A DNA stretch of 64,000 bases from Biomphalaria glabrata (taxonomy: Eukaryota; Mollusca; Gastropoda; Planorbidae): contig NC_074720.1 in the NCBI RefSeq assembly GCF_947242115.1, positions 27,452,645-27,516,644 on the forward strand, read 5' to 3'. This document shows, piece by piece, positions 46,096 to 56,089 of this stretch. Below the pieces are notes generated by a model, which saw only the letters and a program-made list of their open reading frames with translations, searched no databases and had not been told where the DNA came from. Each line of letters starts with the position of its first letter. Positions within the stretch are counted from its first letter, which is position 1. The position numbers were made by a program, and so were the translations under genes.

Positions 46096-46153
46096 CTATG
46101 TAAATTAAAAATAAAAATAAAATGTAAGGTGACTGTCTATCGTACATATTTAC

Positions 46154-46213
46154 CATGCTTTTAAATGGAGATATGGGATCCTGAACAAGGGCGGAGCTGG
46201 TATTATGTTGGGG
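46154..46213 (-). CDS. CPSF6/CPSF7-like exon S, partial duplicate of exon P
   Basis: The exon is 60 bp (20 codons, phase 0 to 0) with acceptor 'aatttatacag' and donor 'agcatg/gtaaat'. It encodes 'PQHNTSSALVQDPISPFKSM'. The peptide and the following intron bases align with the end of exon P (ARVEDPIPPFNII...), so exons S and P arose from one another. The intron to exon P would be only 58 bp, so an alternative is that S is an unused duplicate. Confidence 0.5.
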
Positions 46214-46411
46214 CTGTATAAATTGATAATGTAAATGAGACTTCAAATTATAAAAATTAAAATCATGCCTAGGCTATGTGTGTATTAGCTTCAATACTTT
46301 ATGATCAAAGCTATATTTGGAGCTTGTATCCTGTTTCATTGACTTTTAATTTTAAGTCCAAATAGCAAGATTTGGAAAGTCCTCCTAAGATTCGAATCTC
46401 TGTGTTCCCTC

Positions 46412-46571
46412 TTGTCACGTGGGGTATGTTCTTGTCACGTCGGGCATGTTCTTGTCACGTCGGGCATGTTCTTGTCACGTGGGGCATGTTCTTGTCACGT
46501 GGGGCATGTTCTTGTCACGTGGGGCATGTTCTTGTCACGTGGGGCATGTTCTTGTCACGTGGGGCATGTTA
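46412..46571. repeat. 20-bp minisatellite with E-box, 8 copies
   Basis: The unit is 'cttgtcacgtggggcatgtt'. Six of eight units carry CACGTG; two have CACGTC. All three plus-strand frames are open because the unit has no stop in some phases. This is not a gene. Confidence 0.93.
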
Positions 46572-47156
46572 TTGTGTATTTTAATATTATGTATTGATGA
46601 AATTAAGATATCTAGCCACATATCAAAGAATAAGCGCTAAATAAGTTTACAAAAGTAGCACCTCAAGACAAGTCCATGGAATCTATGTGCTACACTATAA
46701 CATTCTACAAACTTACAAATATATTTTGTTCAAACTTATGTTTAAATGGTGAATGAAGGACATTGTGAGACTGCAGTTGGAAACGAAAAAATTTAGGGTC
46801 AAAAGACATTTTAAGGAATAAAACGTAACTTCAGAGGAATTTCGATGCTTACAGTTTTCCAAATCTATAAATTTCAAGGATTTAAATATGGGGTGGGGAT
46901 ACAATTGGATGATCGAACTGTGTTTTAAAATACACATTTCTCAAGAACTTAAATGGCTAAAAATGTTATGGATTAATAGTTTAAAAAAAACAACTTTGGA
47001 GGGAAAAAAATATATTTGGAGTCAATACAATTTTGTGAAGTTTCTAACGTTTTTGAGGCCTAACATTTTGTCATGATGAATCTAGAGGACTACAAGATTG
47101 TGAGGTGAAACTTATACGAAATAAACATTGTAGAATTAATACTTTAAGAGGTAAAC
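46572..47156. other. Intron sequence upstream of the first LTR element
   Basis: AT-rich, within the large CPSF6-like intron. Frames at 46713-46937 and 46888-47076 look random. Confidence 0.45.
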
Positions 47157-47396
47157 ATATTGTTATAAACCTGGTGGTGGCACAGATGGGGGTAGTGGTG
47201 TGAGCGTAGTCAGCCGACGCAAATCGCCCCAGGCCAGCGGTAGACGAGCGGTGAACCGTGACGAGTTACGACGATCGGCCGAGACGAGTTAACAACATGA
47301 AGGTTCGAGTAGGATCGGCGTCGTGAACAGAGCTAAGGAGCGTCCCAGAATAGTCGAGCGACGTTCTGTCCGGTTCTAGAAGGCCAGTAGGGACCC

Positions 47397-47404
47397 TATA
47401 TAAA
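47397..47404 (+). promoter_or_regulatory. TATA box in the LTR
   Basis: 'tatataaa' follows 'gggaccc' in every LTR copy here, about 235 bp from the LTR start. An 'attaaa' near 47782 may serve as a polyadenylation signal. Both are conserved in the LTRs at 49.4, 51.6 and 53.7 kb. Confidence 0.6.
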
Positions 47405-47934
47405 GAGCGGAGGTGTCGCAGTCAAGACGGTTCAGAAAGCGGGTTCACGACAGGAGTTCAGAACACGGTCGACTACAGCACAGTTCAACGGTGTGGTTCT
47501 GTACGGAGCATTACGACGGTTCAGTGCGGAGTACTGTCAAGTACAGTTGAGACGAACGGCGTCTTGATCTTGGTCTGTGATCGAGTCCGACACAACGAGC
47601 CCAAGTGTGTGAAGTCAGTCCCGAACTGTTGAACCCAGTGCAAGCCCGGAACGAGACGGAGAGGCCAGTGCAAGACTTGATACGGCGGAACGGTGTTATC
47701 GGAGAGATATTTGTTATCGCAGAGCTATTTGTACTGTTCTACGTGCTGCCAATTGTACAGTATTGGCTGTTATTTATGGACATTAAACCTTTACGTTATT
47801 TTGGAGCCCTGACTTGTCAAGTTCTTTAAGTTGGTGGTGTATGGTGCAGTTTGCAGAGAGCCTGGATAGTGAGATTCGTAACAACTGGTGTCAGAAGTGG
47901 GATCGGATCGGAATCGGATTGGATCGGATCTACT

Positions 47935-49392
47935 ATGGCTCGTCTGAAACTGCTGTACGAACTTGAATTTAGAGAACTGAAGGAAGAACTCCGTGGACGA
48001 AGGCTGAAGGTATATGGTAACAAGGAAACTTTACAAGCACGCCTCCGAGAAGACATGTTGGAAGAAAAAGAAGATCCGGACACATATCTTTTTGAAATCG
48101 AACCTAACTTGCTGGAACAGCTCACCAGTATCATGCAGGAACAGATGGCAGCTATGCAGGGACAGATCGCCAGTAGCAAACAGGAGCAGATTGCAGCTAT
48201 GCAGGGACAGATCGCCAGTAGCAAACAGGAGCAGATGGCAGCTATGAACTCGGGGCTGGAAAACACCAATTCCAAGATAGATGCCATGAACACCAAGATA
48301 GCCGCCATGAACCAACGCATACCTGCTGTGGAGGAGAGAATCATCAACTCAGACGTTCGTTCAGATGCTAAAGCCAGAGAGAGGAGCCTTGGTTATGATC
48401 ATGAGGACCCATTGAAACCTGACGAAGCCGTTGAGAGACATATGCAAGTCGAGAGATACCAGCCAGGTCCGAACCTAACAGACGTTGGTCCAGCTGCCAA
48501 GACTGGAGAGGAAAGTCCTGGTAGTGGTAAAGAGAATCCAAGGCAGTCTGACGTTGACATTGATTTACATTTGAAAGACGAAAGTCATCGACAAGGTCTG
48601 AAACCAACAAGTGATTGGCCCGATACTGAGACGAAAGAGAGAGGTCCTGATGGTGGTGAAGAAAGCCGAATGGAGCCTGAAGCCGAAGACGAGGGACCTT
48701 TCCACGAGGAGTGTTGCCAACCTGCCCCACGAACATGCCCTCCAGACAAGGCTGAAGATGATGACCTGTCCCACAATTCCCTGGTCTGTGGATTTGAAGC
48801 CCATCCCAGTCCTTCTTCGCAAAGCCCTATGAAGCCACCTCTTTTGCCAACGATCTTGGTATCCCCAGCCCTTACATCCTATACCTCTCCATGTGTCAAG
48901 TGGCTGTCCTCAGTACCGACCGACAAGAGAGCGATGCAACCACAACGTCACTGCAACAAGAGGACGATCAACTGGAGGAAAAGAAGAAGGCGACGTTTGC
49001 GTAGTCCAACGTGCATGGTGATTCTACCAAGAAATAACTGCAGCCACATGAAGACCAACTGGCGGAGAAGAAGAAGAAGGCTACTTTTGTTGAGTGCAAC
49101 ATGGATGACGATGCGCTCACGAGATCAATGCAACCAGATGAAGGCTAACTGGAGGAAAAGAAGAAAACGTTTTCTGAACTCAACGTGGATGGCGATGAAA
49201 GCACGACGGCGAAGCAACCAGGTTAAGGCCAACTGGAGGAAGAGAAGGAAGCGACCATTGCTGACTGCAACATGGATGGCTCCATCAAGCTCAAGAGGCA
49301 AGCCAACTGCCACTGATCGACCCCCGCCTGCAGCGATGAAACTTTACAGACAATGTCATGATGTTGATTCTGTCCGGGACGGACAGATCTAA
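47935..49392 (+). CDS. Gag-like protein of LTR element 1, SAP-like N-terminus
   Basis: A 485-residue fossil frame. The N-terminus 'LYELEFRELKEELRGRRLKV' followed by 'YGNKETLQARLRED' matches a SAP DNA-binding motif. Next come a Gln/Met-rich repeat with predicted coiled coil ('QEQMAAMQGQIASSKQ', residues about 65-105), an acidic linker, and a C-terminal third made of Arg/Lys-rich repeats. No zinc knuckle or protease is recognisable. It appears open. The start is the ATG in 'tactATGg' just after the leader, shared with element 2. Confidence 0.7.
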   Translation: MARLKLLYELEFRELKEELRGRRLKVYGNKETLQARLREDMLEEKEDPDTYLFEIEPNLLEQLTSIMQEQMAAMQGQIASSKQEQIAAMQGQIASSKQEQMAAMNSGLENTNSKIDAMNTKIAAMNQRIPAVEERIINSDVRSDAKARERSLGYDHEDPLKPDEAVERHMQVERYQPGPNLTDVGPAAKTGEESPGSGKENPRQSDVDIDLHLKDESHRQGLKPTSDWPDTETKERGPDGGEESRMEPEAEDEGPFHEECCQPAPRTCPPDKAEDDDLSHNSLVCGFEAHPSPSSQSPMKPPLLPTILVSPALTSYTSPCVKWLSSVPTDKRAMQPQRHCNKRTINWRKRRRRRLRSPTCMVILPRNNCSHMKTNWRRRRRRLLLLSATWMTMRSRDQCNQMKANWRKRRKRFLNSTWMAMKARRRSNQVKANWRKRRKRPLLTATWMAPSSSRGKPTATDRPPPAAMKLYRQCHDVDSVRDGQI

Positions 49393-50012
49393 GGAGGGGC
49401 AGTGTTATAAACCTGGTGGTGGCACAGATGGGGGTAGTGGTGTAAGTGTAGTCAGCCGACGCAAATCGCCCCAGGCCAGCGGTAGACGAGCGGTCAACCG
49501 TGACGAGTTACGACGATCGGCCGAGACGAGTTTACAACATGAAGGTTCGAGTAGGATCGGGGTCGTGAACAGAGCTCAGGAGCGTCCCAGAATGGTCGAG
49601 CGACGTTCTGTCCGGTTCTAGAAGGCCAGTAGGGACCCTATATAAAGAGCGGAGGTGTCGCAGTCAAGACGGTTCAGAAAGCGGGTTCACGACAGGAGTT
49701 CAGAACAAGGTCGACTACAGCACAGTTCAACGGTGTGGTTCTGTACGGAGCATTACGACGGTTCAGTGCGGAGTACTGTCAAGTACAGTTGAGACGAACG
49801 GCGTCTTGATCTTGGTCTGTGATCGAGTCCGACACAACGAGCCCAAGTGTGTGAAGTCAGTCCCGAACTGTTGAACCCAGTACAAGCCCGGAACGAGACG
49901 GAGAGGCCAGTGCAAGACTTGATACGGCGGAACGGTGTTATCGGAGAGATATTAGTTATCGCAGAGCTATTTGTACTGTTCTACGTGCTGCCAATTGTAC
50001 AGTATTGGCTGT

Positions 50013-50481
50013 TGTCACCGTGTTATTTTATATATTATGAATGTGGCTGTGGTTATCAATGTAGGCGTGGTGGTGACATTAGGTTCTTGTTACAGATCAC
50101 AGGATAATGAAATGACGCTGGGTGTAGCAGACACAATAAGTTTAATATAACACCACATAGTGAATACACCATACAATTCGACCCAGGAATGGTCAGTATT
50201 AATCCAACAGTAATATACGAATATCACAACTTAGTACTTATTCTATAACCAACTACTTTAAACATCTAACTCTACTGCTTATATCTTAAGTGACTCAATA
50301 CAAGTGCTTGCTACAAGATCTCTATGTTGACTGACTGCCTTTAACTCTCTGGTTCACCTAAGGTCAAAAGTGTTCACCTTAGTGCAACATGGGTTGTGAA
50401 TAAGATTCACAATATGGAATTAACATACACAATATAGAATTAGGGTTTCTACTCTATGGCACCAACTTTGAGGTGGTGACA
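50013..50481. mobile_element. 469-bp insertion in the 3' LTR of element 1, likely a solo LTR of another family
   Basis: It begins tgtcacc and ends ggtgaca, and CTGT is duplicated at 50009-50012 and 50482-50485. TG...CA ends with a 4-bp duplication fit a solo LTR; a small element with 7-bp inverted ends is the alternative. No coding capacity. It is younger than element 1. Confidence 0.8.
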
Positions 50482-50598
50482 CTGTTATTTATGGACATTA
50501 AACCTTTACGTTATTTTGGAGCCCTGACTTGTCAAGTTCTTTAAGTTGGTGGTGTATGGTGCAGTTTGCAGAGAGCCTGGATAGTGAGATTCGTAACA

Positions 50599-51379
50599 AT
50601 ATAAAAATTATTTGTAGTGAATAATACAACGTAGGGATACAAATGTAGGGATACAAATGTAGGGATACAAATGTAGGGATACAAATGTAGATAAAAATTG
50701 TAGAGGGATAATATTTTGGAGGGATGAAAATGTATAGACATTGTCACAGTAGTTAGTATGACATTGAGAGCGACGCGTTATTCTATGTTGTTCAAAGCCC
50801 GCTGCTTTCTTCTAGGGCAATGATGTCATTCTGCTATTAGAAGTTTTGTTTAGTAGGCTTATTGTTTTCCATGCCGCCTTGACATGATGTGACGTCAGAT
50901 GCCTACACTTATTTTGGGGTTGCATTTCGCCATCTTGTACTTGATAGACAAGCTGTACTTTGTGTGGTGCTGAATATTTCCTTTGCTTGACGATACTTGG
51001 CCATATTGCCTTGGATTTATTCCTGGGTTGGAGTCGTCTATCTCATCGTTGATGCTGTGGGTTCTGGTATTACTATGGACATTGTTGTCGTCATCTTTGT
51101 CAGTGTTGTCGGTCAGAAGAATCTTATGACATTCATTGAATGCTACTACCAAGATTGATGTTCATTGACAATTTATGAATTATTTGTTACATCGATAAAT
51201 CTTAGGTATATATTATGAGGGTATGTTGTTGTTGAACTCATTATCAGTGCTTTGTCAATGTTTTTAAGCCACATAAATAAGGTGCTTACTTTATGAATGT
51301 TTCTTAAGTACTTGCTATGAATGTATTTCTTCAAATGTTTGACATAATTCAACACGTTCCTTCAGAGTTGAATATTATT
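50599..51379. other. Intron sequence between the two LTR elements
   Basis: Starts with four copies of a 14-bp unit 'gtagggatacaaat' at 50632-50690. The rest is AT-rich and without a supported exon. Confidence 0.5.
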
Positions 51380-51476
51380 TACTTCCTGGTCCAAGCCTCC
51401 CGCAGGACGACAAGGGATGGCAGCGGGCAGGGTATGAACCCGGGACCTTCAAGAAATCCGAACGACAGTCCAGCGA
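51380..51476 (-). mobile_element. Fragment of the 'cgtcctgcggg' tRNA-SINE
   Basis: The reverse strand reads 'gctggactgtcgttcggatt', 'cgggttcataccctgcccgc' (B box) and 'cttgtcgtcctgcgggaggc'. It matches the SINE at the right end of the 3.2 kb elements but is free of their other parts, showing that this SINE also moves on its own. Confidence 0.8.
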
Positions 51477-51554
51477 GCCTTTGTAATCTTCATATTTATT
51501 TCCAATCACTTATCATTCACATTCAATATCATTGTGTAAATAGTGTGTAAATAT

Positions 51555-54479
51555 TGTTATAAACCTGGTGGTGGCACAGATGGGGGTAGTGGTGTGAGTG
51601 TAGTCAGCCGACGCAAATCGCCCCAGGCCAGCGATAGACGAGCGGTCAACCGTGACGAGTTACGACGATCGGCCGAGACGAGTTAACAACATGAAGGTTC
51701 GAGTAGGATCGGCGTCGTGAACAGAGCTCAGGAGCGTCACGAGGGTTGTAGTCATCTGACACCCAGAATGGTCGAGCGACGTTCTGTCCGGTTCTAGAAG
51801 GCCAGTAGGGACCCTATATAAAGAGCGGAGGTGTCGCAGTTAAGACGGTTCAGAAAGCGGGTTCACGACAGGAGTTCAGAACACGGTCGACTACAGCACA
51901 GTTCAACGGTGTGGTTCTGTACGGAGCATTACGACGGTTCAGTGCGGAGTACTGTCAAGTACAGTTGAGACGAACGGCGTCTTGATCTTGGTCTGTGATC
52001 GAGTCCGACACAACGAGCCCAAGTGTGTGAAGTCAGTCCCGAACTGTTGAACCCAGTGCAAGCCCGGAACGAGACGGAGAGGCCAGTGCAAGACTTGATA
52101 CGGCGGAACGGTGTTATCGGAGAGATATTTGTTATCGCAGAGCTATTTGTACTGTTCTACGTGCTGCCAATTGTACAGTATTGGCTGTTATTTATGGACA
52201 TTAAACCTTTACGTTATTTTGGAGCCCTGACTTGTCAAGTTCTTTAAGTTGGTGGTGTATGGTGCAGTTTGCAGAGAGCCTGGATAGTGAGATTCGTAAC
52301 ACTGGTGTCAGAAGTGGGATCGGATCGTATCGGATAGGAACGGATCTACTATGGCTCGTCTGAAACTGCTGTACGAACTTGAATTGAAAGAACTGAAGCG
52401 AGAGCTACGTGATCGAGGGCTGAAGACAAGTGGAAACAAAGAAACCTTACAAGCACGCCTCCGGGAAGACATGATGGAAGAAGAGGAAGATCCAGACACG
52501 TATCTTTTTCAAGTAGAACCAGATATGGAGGAGCTCTTGAGCTCAATGCTAGGAAACATCAATTCCAAGATAGATGCCATGGACACCAAGGTAGACGCCA
52601 AGATAGATGTCATTGTCTCGGGAATCAAAACCGAGTTAGTGGCTTTGAACCAACGCATACCTGCTGTGGAGGAGAGAATCACCAATACTGATGTTTGTCC
52701 AGATGATAAAACCAGTGAGAGGAGCCTTGGTGGTGATCATGAGAACCCATTGAAACCTGACGAAGCCGTTGAGAGACATTTGCAAGTCGAGAGGTACCAG
52801 CCAGGTCCGGACCTAACAGACGTTGGTCCAGCTGCCAAGACTGGAGATGAAAGTCCTGATGGTGGTGAAGAGAATCCAAGGAAGCTTGACGTTGAAGTTG
52901 ATGGACATTCACACGATGAAGGTCATCGACCAGGTCTGAAACCAACAGGCGATTGGCCCGATACTGAGACGAGAGACAGAGGTCCTGATGGTGGTGAAGA
53001 AAGCCGAATGGAGCCTGAAGCCGAAGACGAGGGACCTTTGCACGAGGAGTGTTACCAACCTGCCCCACAAGCATGCCCTCCAGACAAGGCTGAAGATGAT
53101 GACCTGTCCCACAATTCCCTGTCCTGTGGATTTGAAGCCCATCCCTGTCCTTCTTCGCAAAGCCCTATGAAGCCACCTCTTTGGTCAACAACCTTGGTAA
53201 TCCCTGCCCTTACATCCTATACCTCTCCATGTGTCAAGTGGCTGTCCTCAGTACCAACAGACAAGAGAGCGATGCAACCAAAACGTCACTGCAACAAGAG
53301 GACGATCAACTGGAGGAAAAGAAGAAGGCGGCGTTTGCGTAGTCCAACGTGCATGGTGATTCAACCAAGAAATTACTGCCGCCTCATGAAGACCAACTGG
53401 CGGAGAAGAAGAAGAAAGCGACTTTTCCTGAGTGCAACATGGATGACGATGCGCTCACGACATCAATGCAACCAGATGAAGGCTAACTGGAGGAAAAGAG
53501 GAAAACGTTTACTAAATTCAACGTGGGTGGCGATGAAAGCACGTCGTCGAGGCAAACAGGCGAAGGCCAACTGGAGGAGAAGAAGGAAGCTGACTGCAAC
53601 ATGGATGGCTCCATCAAGCTCAAGAGGCAAGCCAACTGCCACTGATCGACCCCCACCTGCAGCGATGAAACTTTACAGCCAATGTCATGATGTTGATTCT
53701 GTCCGGGACGGACAGATCTAAGGAGGGGGCAGTGTTATAAACCTGGTGGTGGCACAGATGGGGGTAGTGGTGTGAGTGTAGTCAGCCGACGCAAATCGCC
53801 CCAGGCCAGCGCTAGACGAGCGGTCAACCGTGACGAGTTACGACGATCGGCCGAGACGAGTTAACAACATGAAGGTTCGAGTAGGATCGGCGTCGTGAAC
53901 AGAGCTCAGGAGCGTCACGAGGGTTGTAGTCATCTGACACCCAGAATGGTCGAGCGACGTTCTGTCCGGTTCTAGAAGGCCAGTAGGGACCCTATATAAA
54001 GAGCGGAGGTGTCGCAGTTAAGACGGTTCAGAAAGCGGGTTCACGACAGGAGTTCAGAACACGGTCGACTACATCACAGTTCAACGGTGTGGTTCTGTAC
54101 GGAGCATTACGACGGTTCAGTGTGGAGTACTGTCAAGTACAGTTGAGACGAACGGCGTCTTGATCTTGGTCTGTGATCGAGTCCGACACAACGAGCCCAA
54201 GTGTGTGAAGTCAGTCCCGAACTGTTGAACCCAGTGCAAGCCCGGAACGAGACGGAGAGGCCAGTGCAAGACTTGATACGGCGGAACGGTGTTATCGGAG
54301 AGATATTTGTTATCGCAGAGCTATTTGTACTGTTCTACGTGCTGCCAATTGTACAGTATTGGCTGTTATTTATGGACATTAAACCTTTACGTTATTTTGG
54401 AGCCCTGACTTGTCAAGTTCTTTAAGTTGGTGGTGTATGGTGCAGTTTGCAGAGAGCCTGGATAGTGAGATTCGTAACA
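51555..54479 (+). mobile_element. Gag-only LTR retrotransposon, element 2
   Basis: LTRs 51555-52301 and 53733-54479 (747 bp each), tRNA-Leu-type primer-binding site 52303-52320, one gag-like frame, purine tract 53720-53732. ATAT flanks both ends. It has the same family and layout as element 1, with a slightly longer LTR form shared with the solo LTR at 26 kb. The two LTRs differ at only about three positions, so insertion is recent. It looks whole for a non-autonomous element. It lies antisense in the same CPSF6-like intron, about 1 kb from element 1. Confidence 0.94.
52351..53721 (+). CDS. Gag-like protein of LTR element 2, SAP-like N-terminus
   Basis: A 456-residue frame with the same plan as in element 1: SAP-like motif 'LYELELKELKRELRDRGLKT' plus 'SGNKETLQARLRED', a short coiled-coil-like part ('NINSKIDAMDTKVDAKIDVI'), an acidic linker, and Arg/Lys-rich C-terminal repeats. 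The Gln/Met repeat of element 1 is replaced by a different short repeat. It appears open. The role is presumably packaging of the element RNA, by family; this is inference. Confidence 0.7.
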   Translation: MARLKLLYELELKELKRELRDRGLKTSGNKETLQARLREDMMEEEEDPDTYLFQVEPDMEELLSSMLGNINSKIDAMDTKVDAKIDVIVSGIKTELVALNQRIPAVEERITNTDVCPDDKTSERSLGGDHENPLKPDEAVERHLQVERYQPGPDLTDVGPAAKTGDESPDGGEENPRKLDVEVDGHSHDEGHRPGLKPTGDWPDTETRDRGPDGGEESRMEPEAEDEGPLHEECYQPAPQACPPDKAEDDDLSHNSLSCGFEAHPCPSSQSPMKPPLWSTTLVIPALTSYTSPCVKWLSSVPTDKRAMQPKRHCNKRTINWRKRRRRRLRSPTCMVIQPRNYCRLMKTNWRRRRRKRLFLSATWMTMRSRHQCNQMKANWRKRGKRLLNSTWVAMKARRRGKQAKANWRRRRKLTATWMAPSSSRGKPTATDRPPPAAMKLYSQCHDVDSVRDGQI

Positions 54480-54941
54480 ATATCATTGTGTAAATATTGT
54501 GTAAATATCATTGTGTAAATATTGTGTAAATATCATTGTGTAAATATCATAATATTTTATTTTAAATCATCATCACATAGTTTATTACTTTTGGTTTGAC
54601 TGTATGTTTATGATGTGTCAGTTAGACTGAACTTCAGGACTGTATTATATTATATTATATTATATTACAAAAATAAAAACATTATTATTCTATTTCTTTA
54701 ATACACTCACATATTGTAATTAAAATTAAACTTAGCTACCTAGACATTTAAATATATAATAATAAATAACTGTAGCCCTGACAGCGATCAAAATTGTAGA
54801 GGGATACTTTGGACGGATAAAACATCTTAAAAAAACATGAATATCGTATTTTAGACTTTAAATAGTGACGCCGTTGGCGAACCGACTTGTGGGTAAAATG
54901 TCAAAACATCAAAAACAATGTTTATTTACATATATACTAAC
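54480..54941. other. Intron sequence after LTR element 2
   Basis: Short 'attgtgtaaatat' repeats continue from the insertion site to about 54550, then AT-rich sequence with a 'tatat' run. No exon seen. Confidence 0.5.
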
Positions 54942-55045
54942 ATAATCATTTCCAGCATGTGAAGGACCAGCCACTGGAGATGGGTTTCTAACTGGAAGTC
55001 CAGGCGTTGAAGCACTTCGAGAAGGGTTTGATGCTTGATGGAAAC
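54942..55045 (-). CDS. CPSF6/CPSF7-like exon O (tentative), Ser/Pro-rich
   Basis: The exon is 104 bp (2 nt + 34 codons) with acceptor 'aacttttgactcag' and donor 'gattat/gttagt'. It encodes 'FHQASNPSRSASTPGLPVRN' and 'PSPVAGPSHAGNDY'. It leaves in phase 0, fitting exon S. Low-complexity Ser/Pro sequence is expected between the RRM and proline-rich parts of CFIm68/59, but the peptide itself is not diagnostic. If right, the intron to exon S is 8.7 kb and holds both LTR elements. Confidence 0.5.
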
Positions 55046-55067
55046 CTGAGTCAAAAGTTTAAAAACA

Positions 55068-55186
55068 TTATTCTGACGCTGAGTTTCGATACTGTCTATA
55101 TGAAAGGGAGTCAATCCAAACATTATTCTGACGCTGAGTTTCGATACTATCTATATGAAAGGGAGTCAATCCAAACATTATTCTGA
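55068..55186. repeat. 53-bp tandem duplication, about 2.2 copies
   Basis: The unit is 'aacattattctgacgctgag' plus 'tttcgatactgtctatatga' and 'aagggagtcaatcc'. It starts about 20 bp upstream of the exon O acceptor. Confidence 0.9.
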
Positions 55187-55296
55187 CGAAAAATTATTTA
55201 ACAAAAACGGATTGGAGCATTATCAGAAATAAACTGACGGCGCGAGTTGGAATGGCCGATTGTTACTGGCCTTCAGCAAATTTTTTTTACATGTAG

Positions 55297-55486
55297 TCCA
55301 TCGTGACAGTTGTGAATATAAAGCGTTCAGCCCATGGACTGACCAGGTGTTTTAGTCGAACTGGTGAAGGCCCGTGGAGGATTCAGCTCAATTCGCCTAA
55401 GCGTGGAGCCTCAGTGGAAAGGTCTAGAAGTGGAACTAGACAGGCTAAGAACAGACAGCAAACCAAGCCTCTGCTGGATATCTTGG
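55297..55486 (+). CDS. Exon V1 of an unrecognised plus-strand gene
   Basis: The exon is 190 bp (63 codons + 1 nt) with acceptor 'aaattttttttacatgtag' and donor 'atcttgg/gtgagt'. It encodes 'SIVTVVNIKRSAHGLTRCFS', 'RTGEGPWRIQLNSPKRGASV' and 'RQAKNRQQTKPLLDIL'. It joins in phase 1 to V2. I do not recognise the family. Phase-1 exons in series are typical of extracellular modules, but no signal peptide or cysteine pattern is visible. Confidence 0.45.
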
Positions 55487-55602
55487 GTGAGTTTTTTTTT
55501 TTTATCTCACTCGGGGTGGGGGTTAAACAAACAGCCCACAACCCAACAAGTCCGCCACACCGTTCCATACGAGAGACCATCATAGCAATGGTTCCTTCAC
55601 AG

Positions 55603-55722
55603 TTCTAGTGGCATACTCAGCCTCACGGCGGTATCAGCGAGAAGGTCCGGGCACTGAGTGCTACGTATATGTCAAAACCGGTCCTCATAGCTTTATAGTC
55701 GATGACATGGCGGATCTTTCAG
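55603..55722 (+). CDS. Exon V2 of an unrecognised plus-strand gene
   Basis: The exon is 120 bp (2 nt + 39 codons + 1 nt) with acceptor 'ggttccttcacag' and donor 'tttcag/gtagga'. It encodes 'LVAYSASRRYQREGPGTECY' and 'VYVKTGPHSFIVDDMADLS'. The composition is protein-like and the flanking introns (116 and 746 bp) are AT-rich or low-complexity. Confidence 0.45.
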
Positions 55723-56089
55723 GTAGGACTGGGGGGGGGGGGGCTTGAAATGCACTTGGTTCATGTCTGTCTGTTGGATAAAATCTTTTCCGACAATAAT
55801 TCGGGATAATGGCGCCTTCAGCGCCGATTCTGTACTGGAATTTCTGAATGTGATAGCCCCCCCCCCCCTGGTGTTTGGGTTTCTAGAAGTTTGGCTGACA
55901 CGTATGTAACGAGAGATTCAAAGTTTATAAAGTTTCGCACAGTTCAGTTAACTGTACAATCAATCTTTGGCTGTCACCATGTAGATCTACATTGTTCAGT
56001 TAGCTAGTACAGTACAGTTCATAAATGACCACGCCACTGGGATTCGTCTTGTCAAGTTCTTTATATTGGTTCTGACTTTTGTGGCTACA

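Larger units (their letters stand above)
47161..50598 (+). mobile_element. Gag-only LTR retrotransposon, element 1
   Basis: 5' LTR 47161-47883, primer-binding site 47886-47903 (complementary to a tRNA-Leu 3' end), one gag-like reading frame, purine tract 49391-49402, and 3' LTR 49403-50598. The 3' LTR carries a 469-bp insertion. ATAT flanks both sides as a 4-bp target-site duplication. There is no protease, RT, RNase H or integrase, so it depended on a partner; the primer site points to a Gypsy-type (Ty3-like) lineage. Outside the insertion the two LTRs differ at roughly ten positions, so it is young but older than element 2. Apart from the nested insertion it looks whole for its type. It lies antisense in the CPSF6-like intron. 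Confidence 0.93.

Noticed and set aside
47826-48347. Antisense frames over the gag-like genes (also 48368-48822 and 52679-53160)
   Set aside because: These are reverse-strand shadows of repetitive gag coding sequence with low-complexity composition.
47605-54425. Recurrent 74-residue frame starting MCEVSPELLNPVQARNETER
   Set aside because: It lies inside the LTRs and recurs only because the LTRs recur. It has no conserved start context or domain and is not a host gene.
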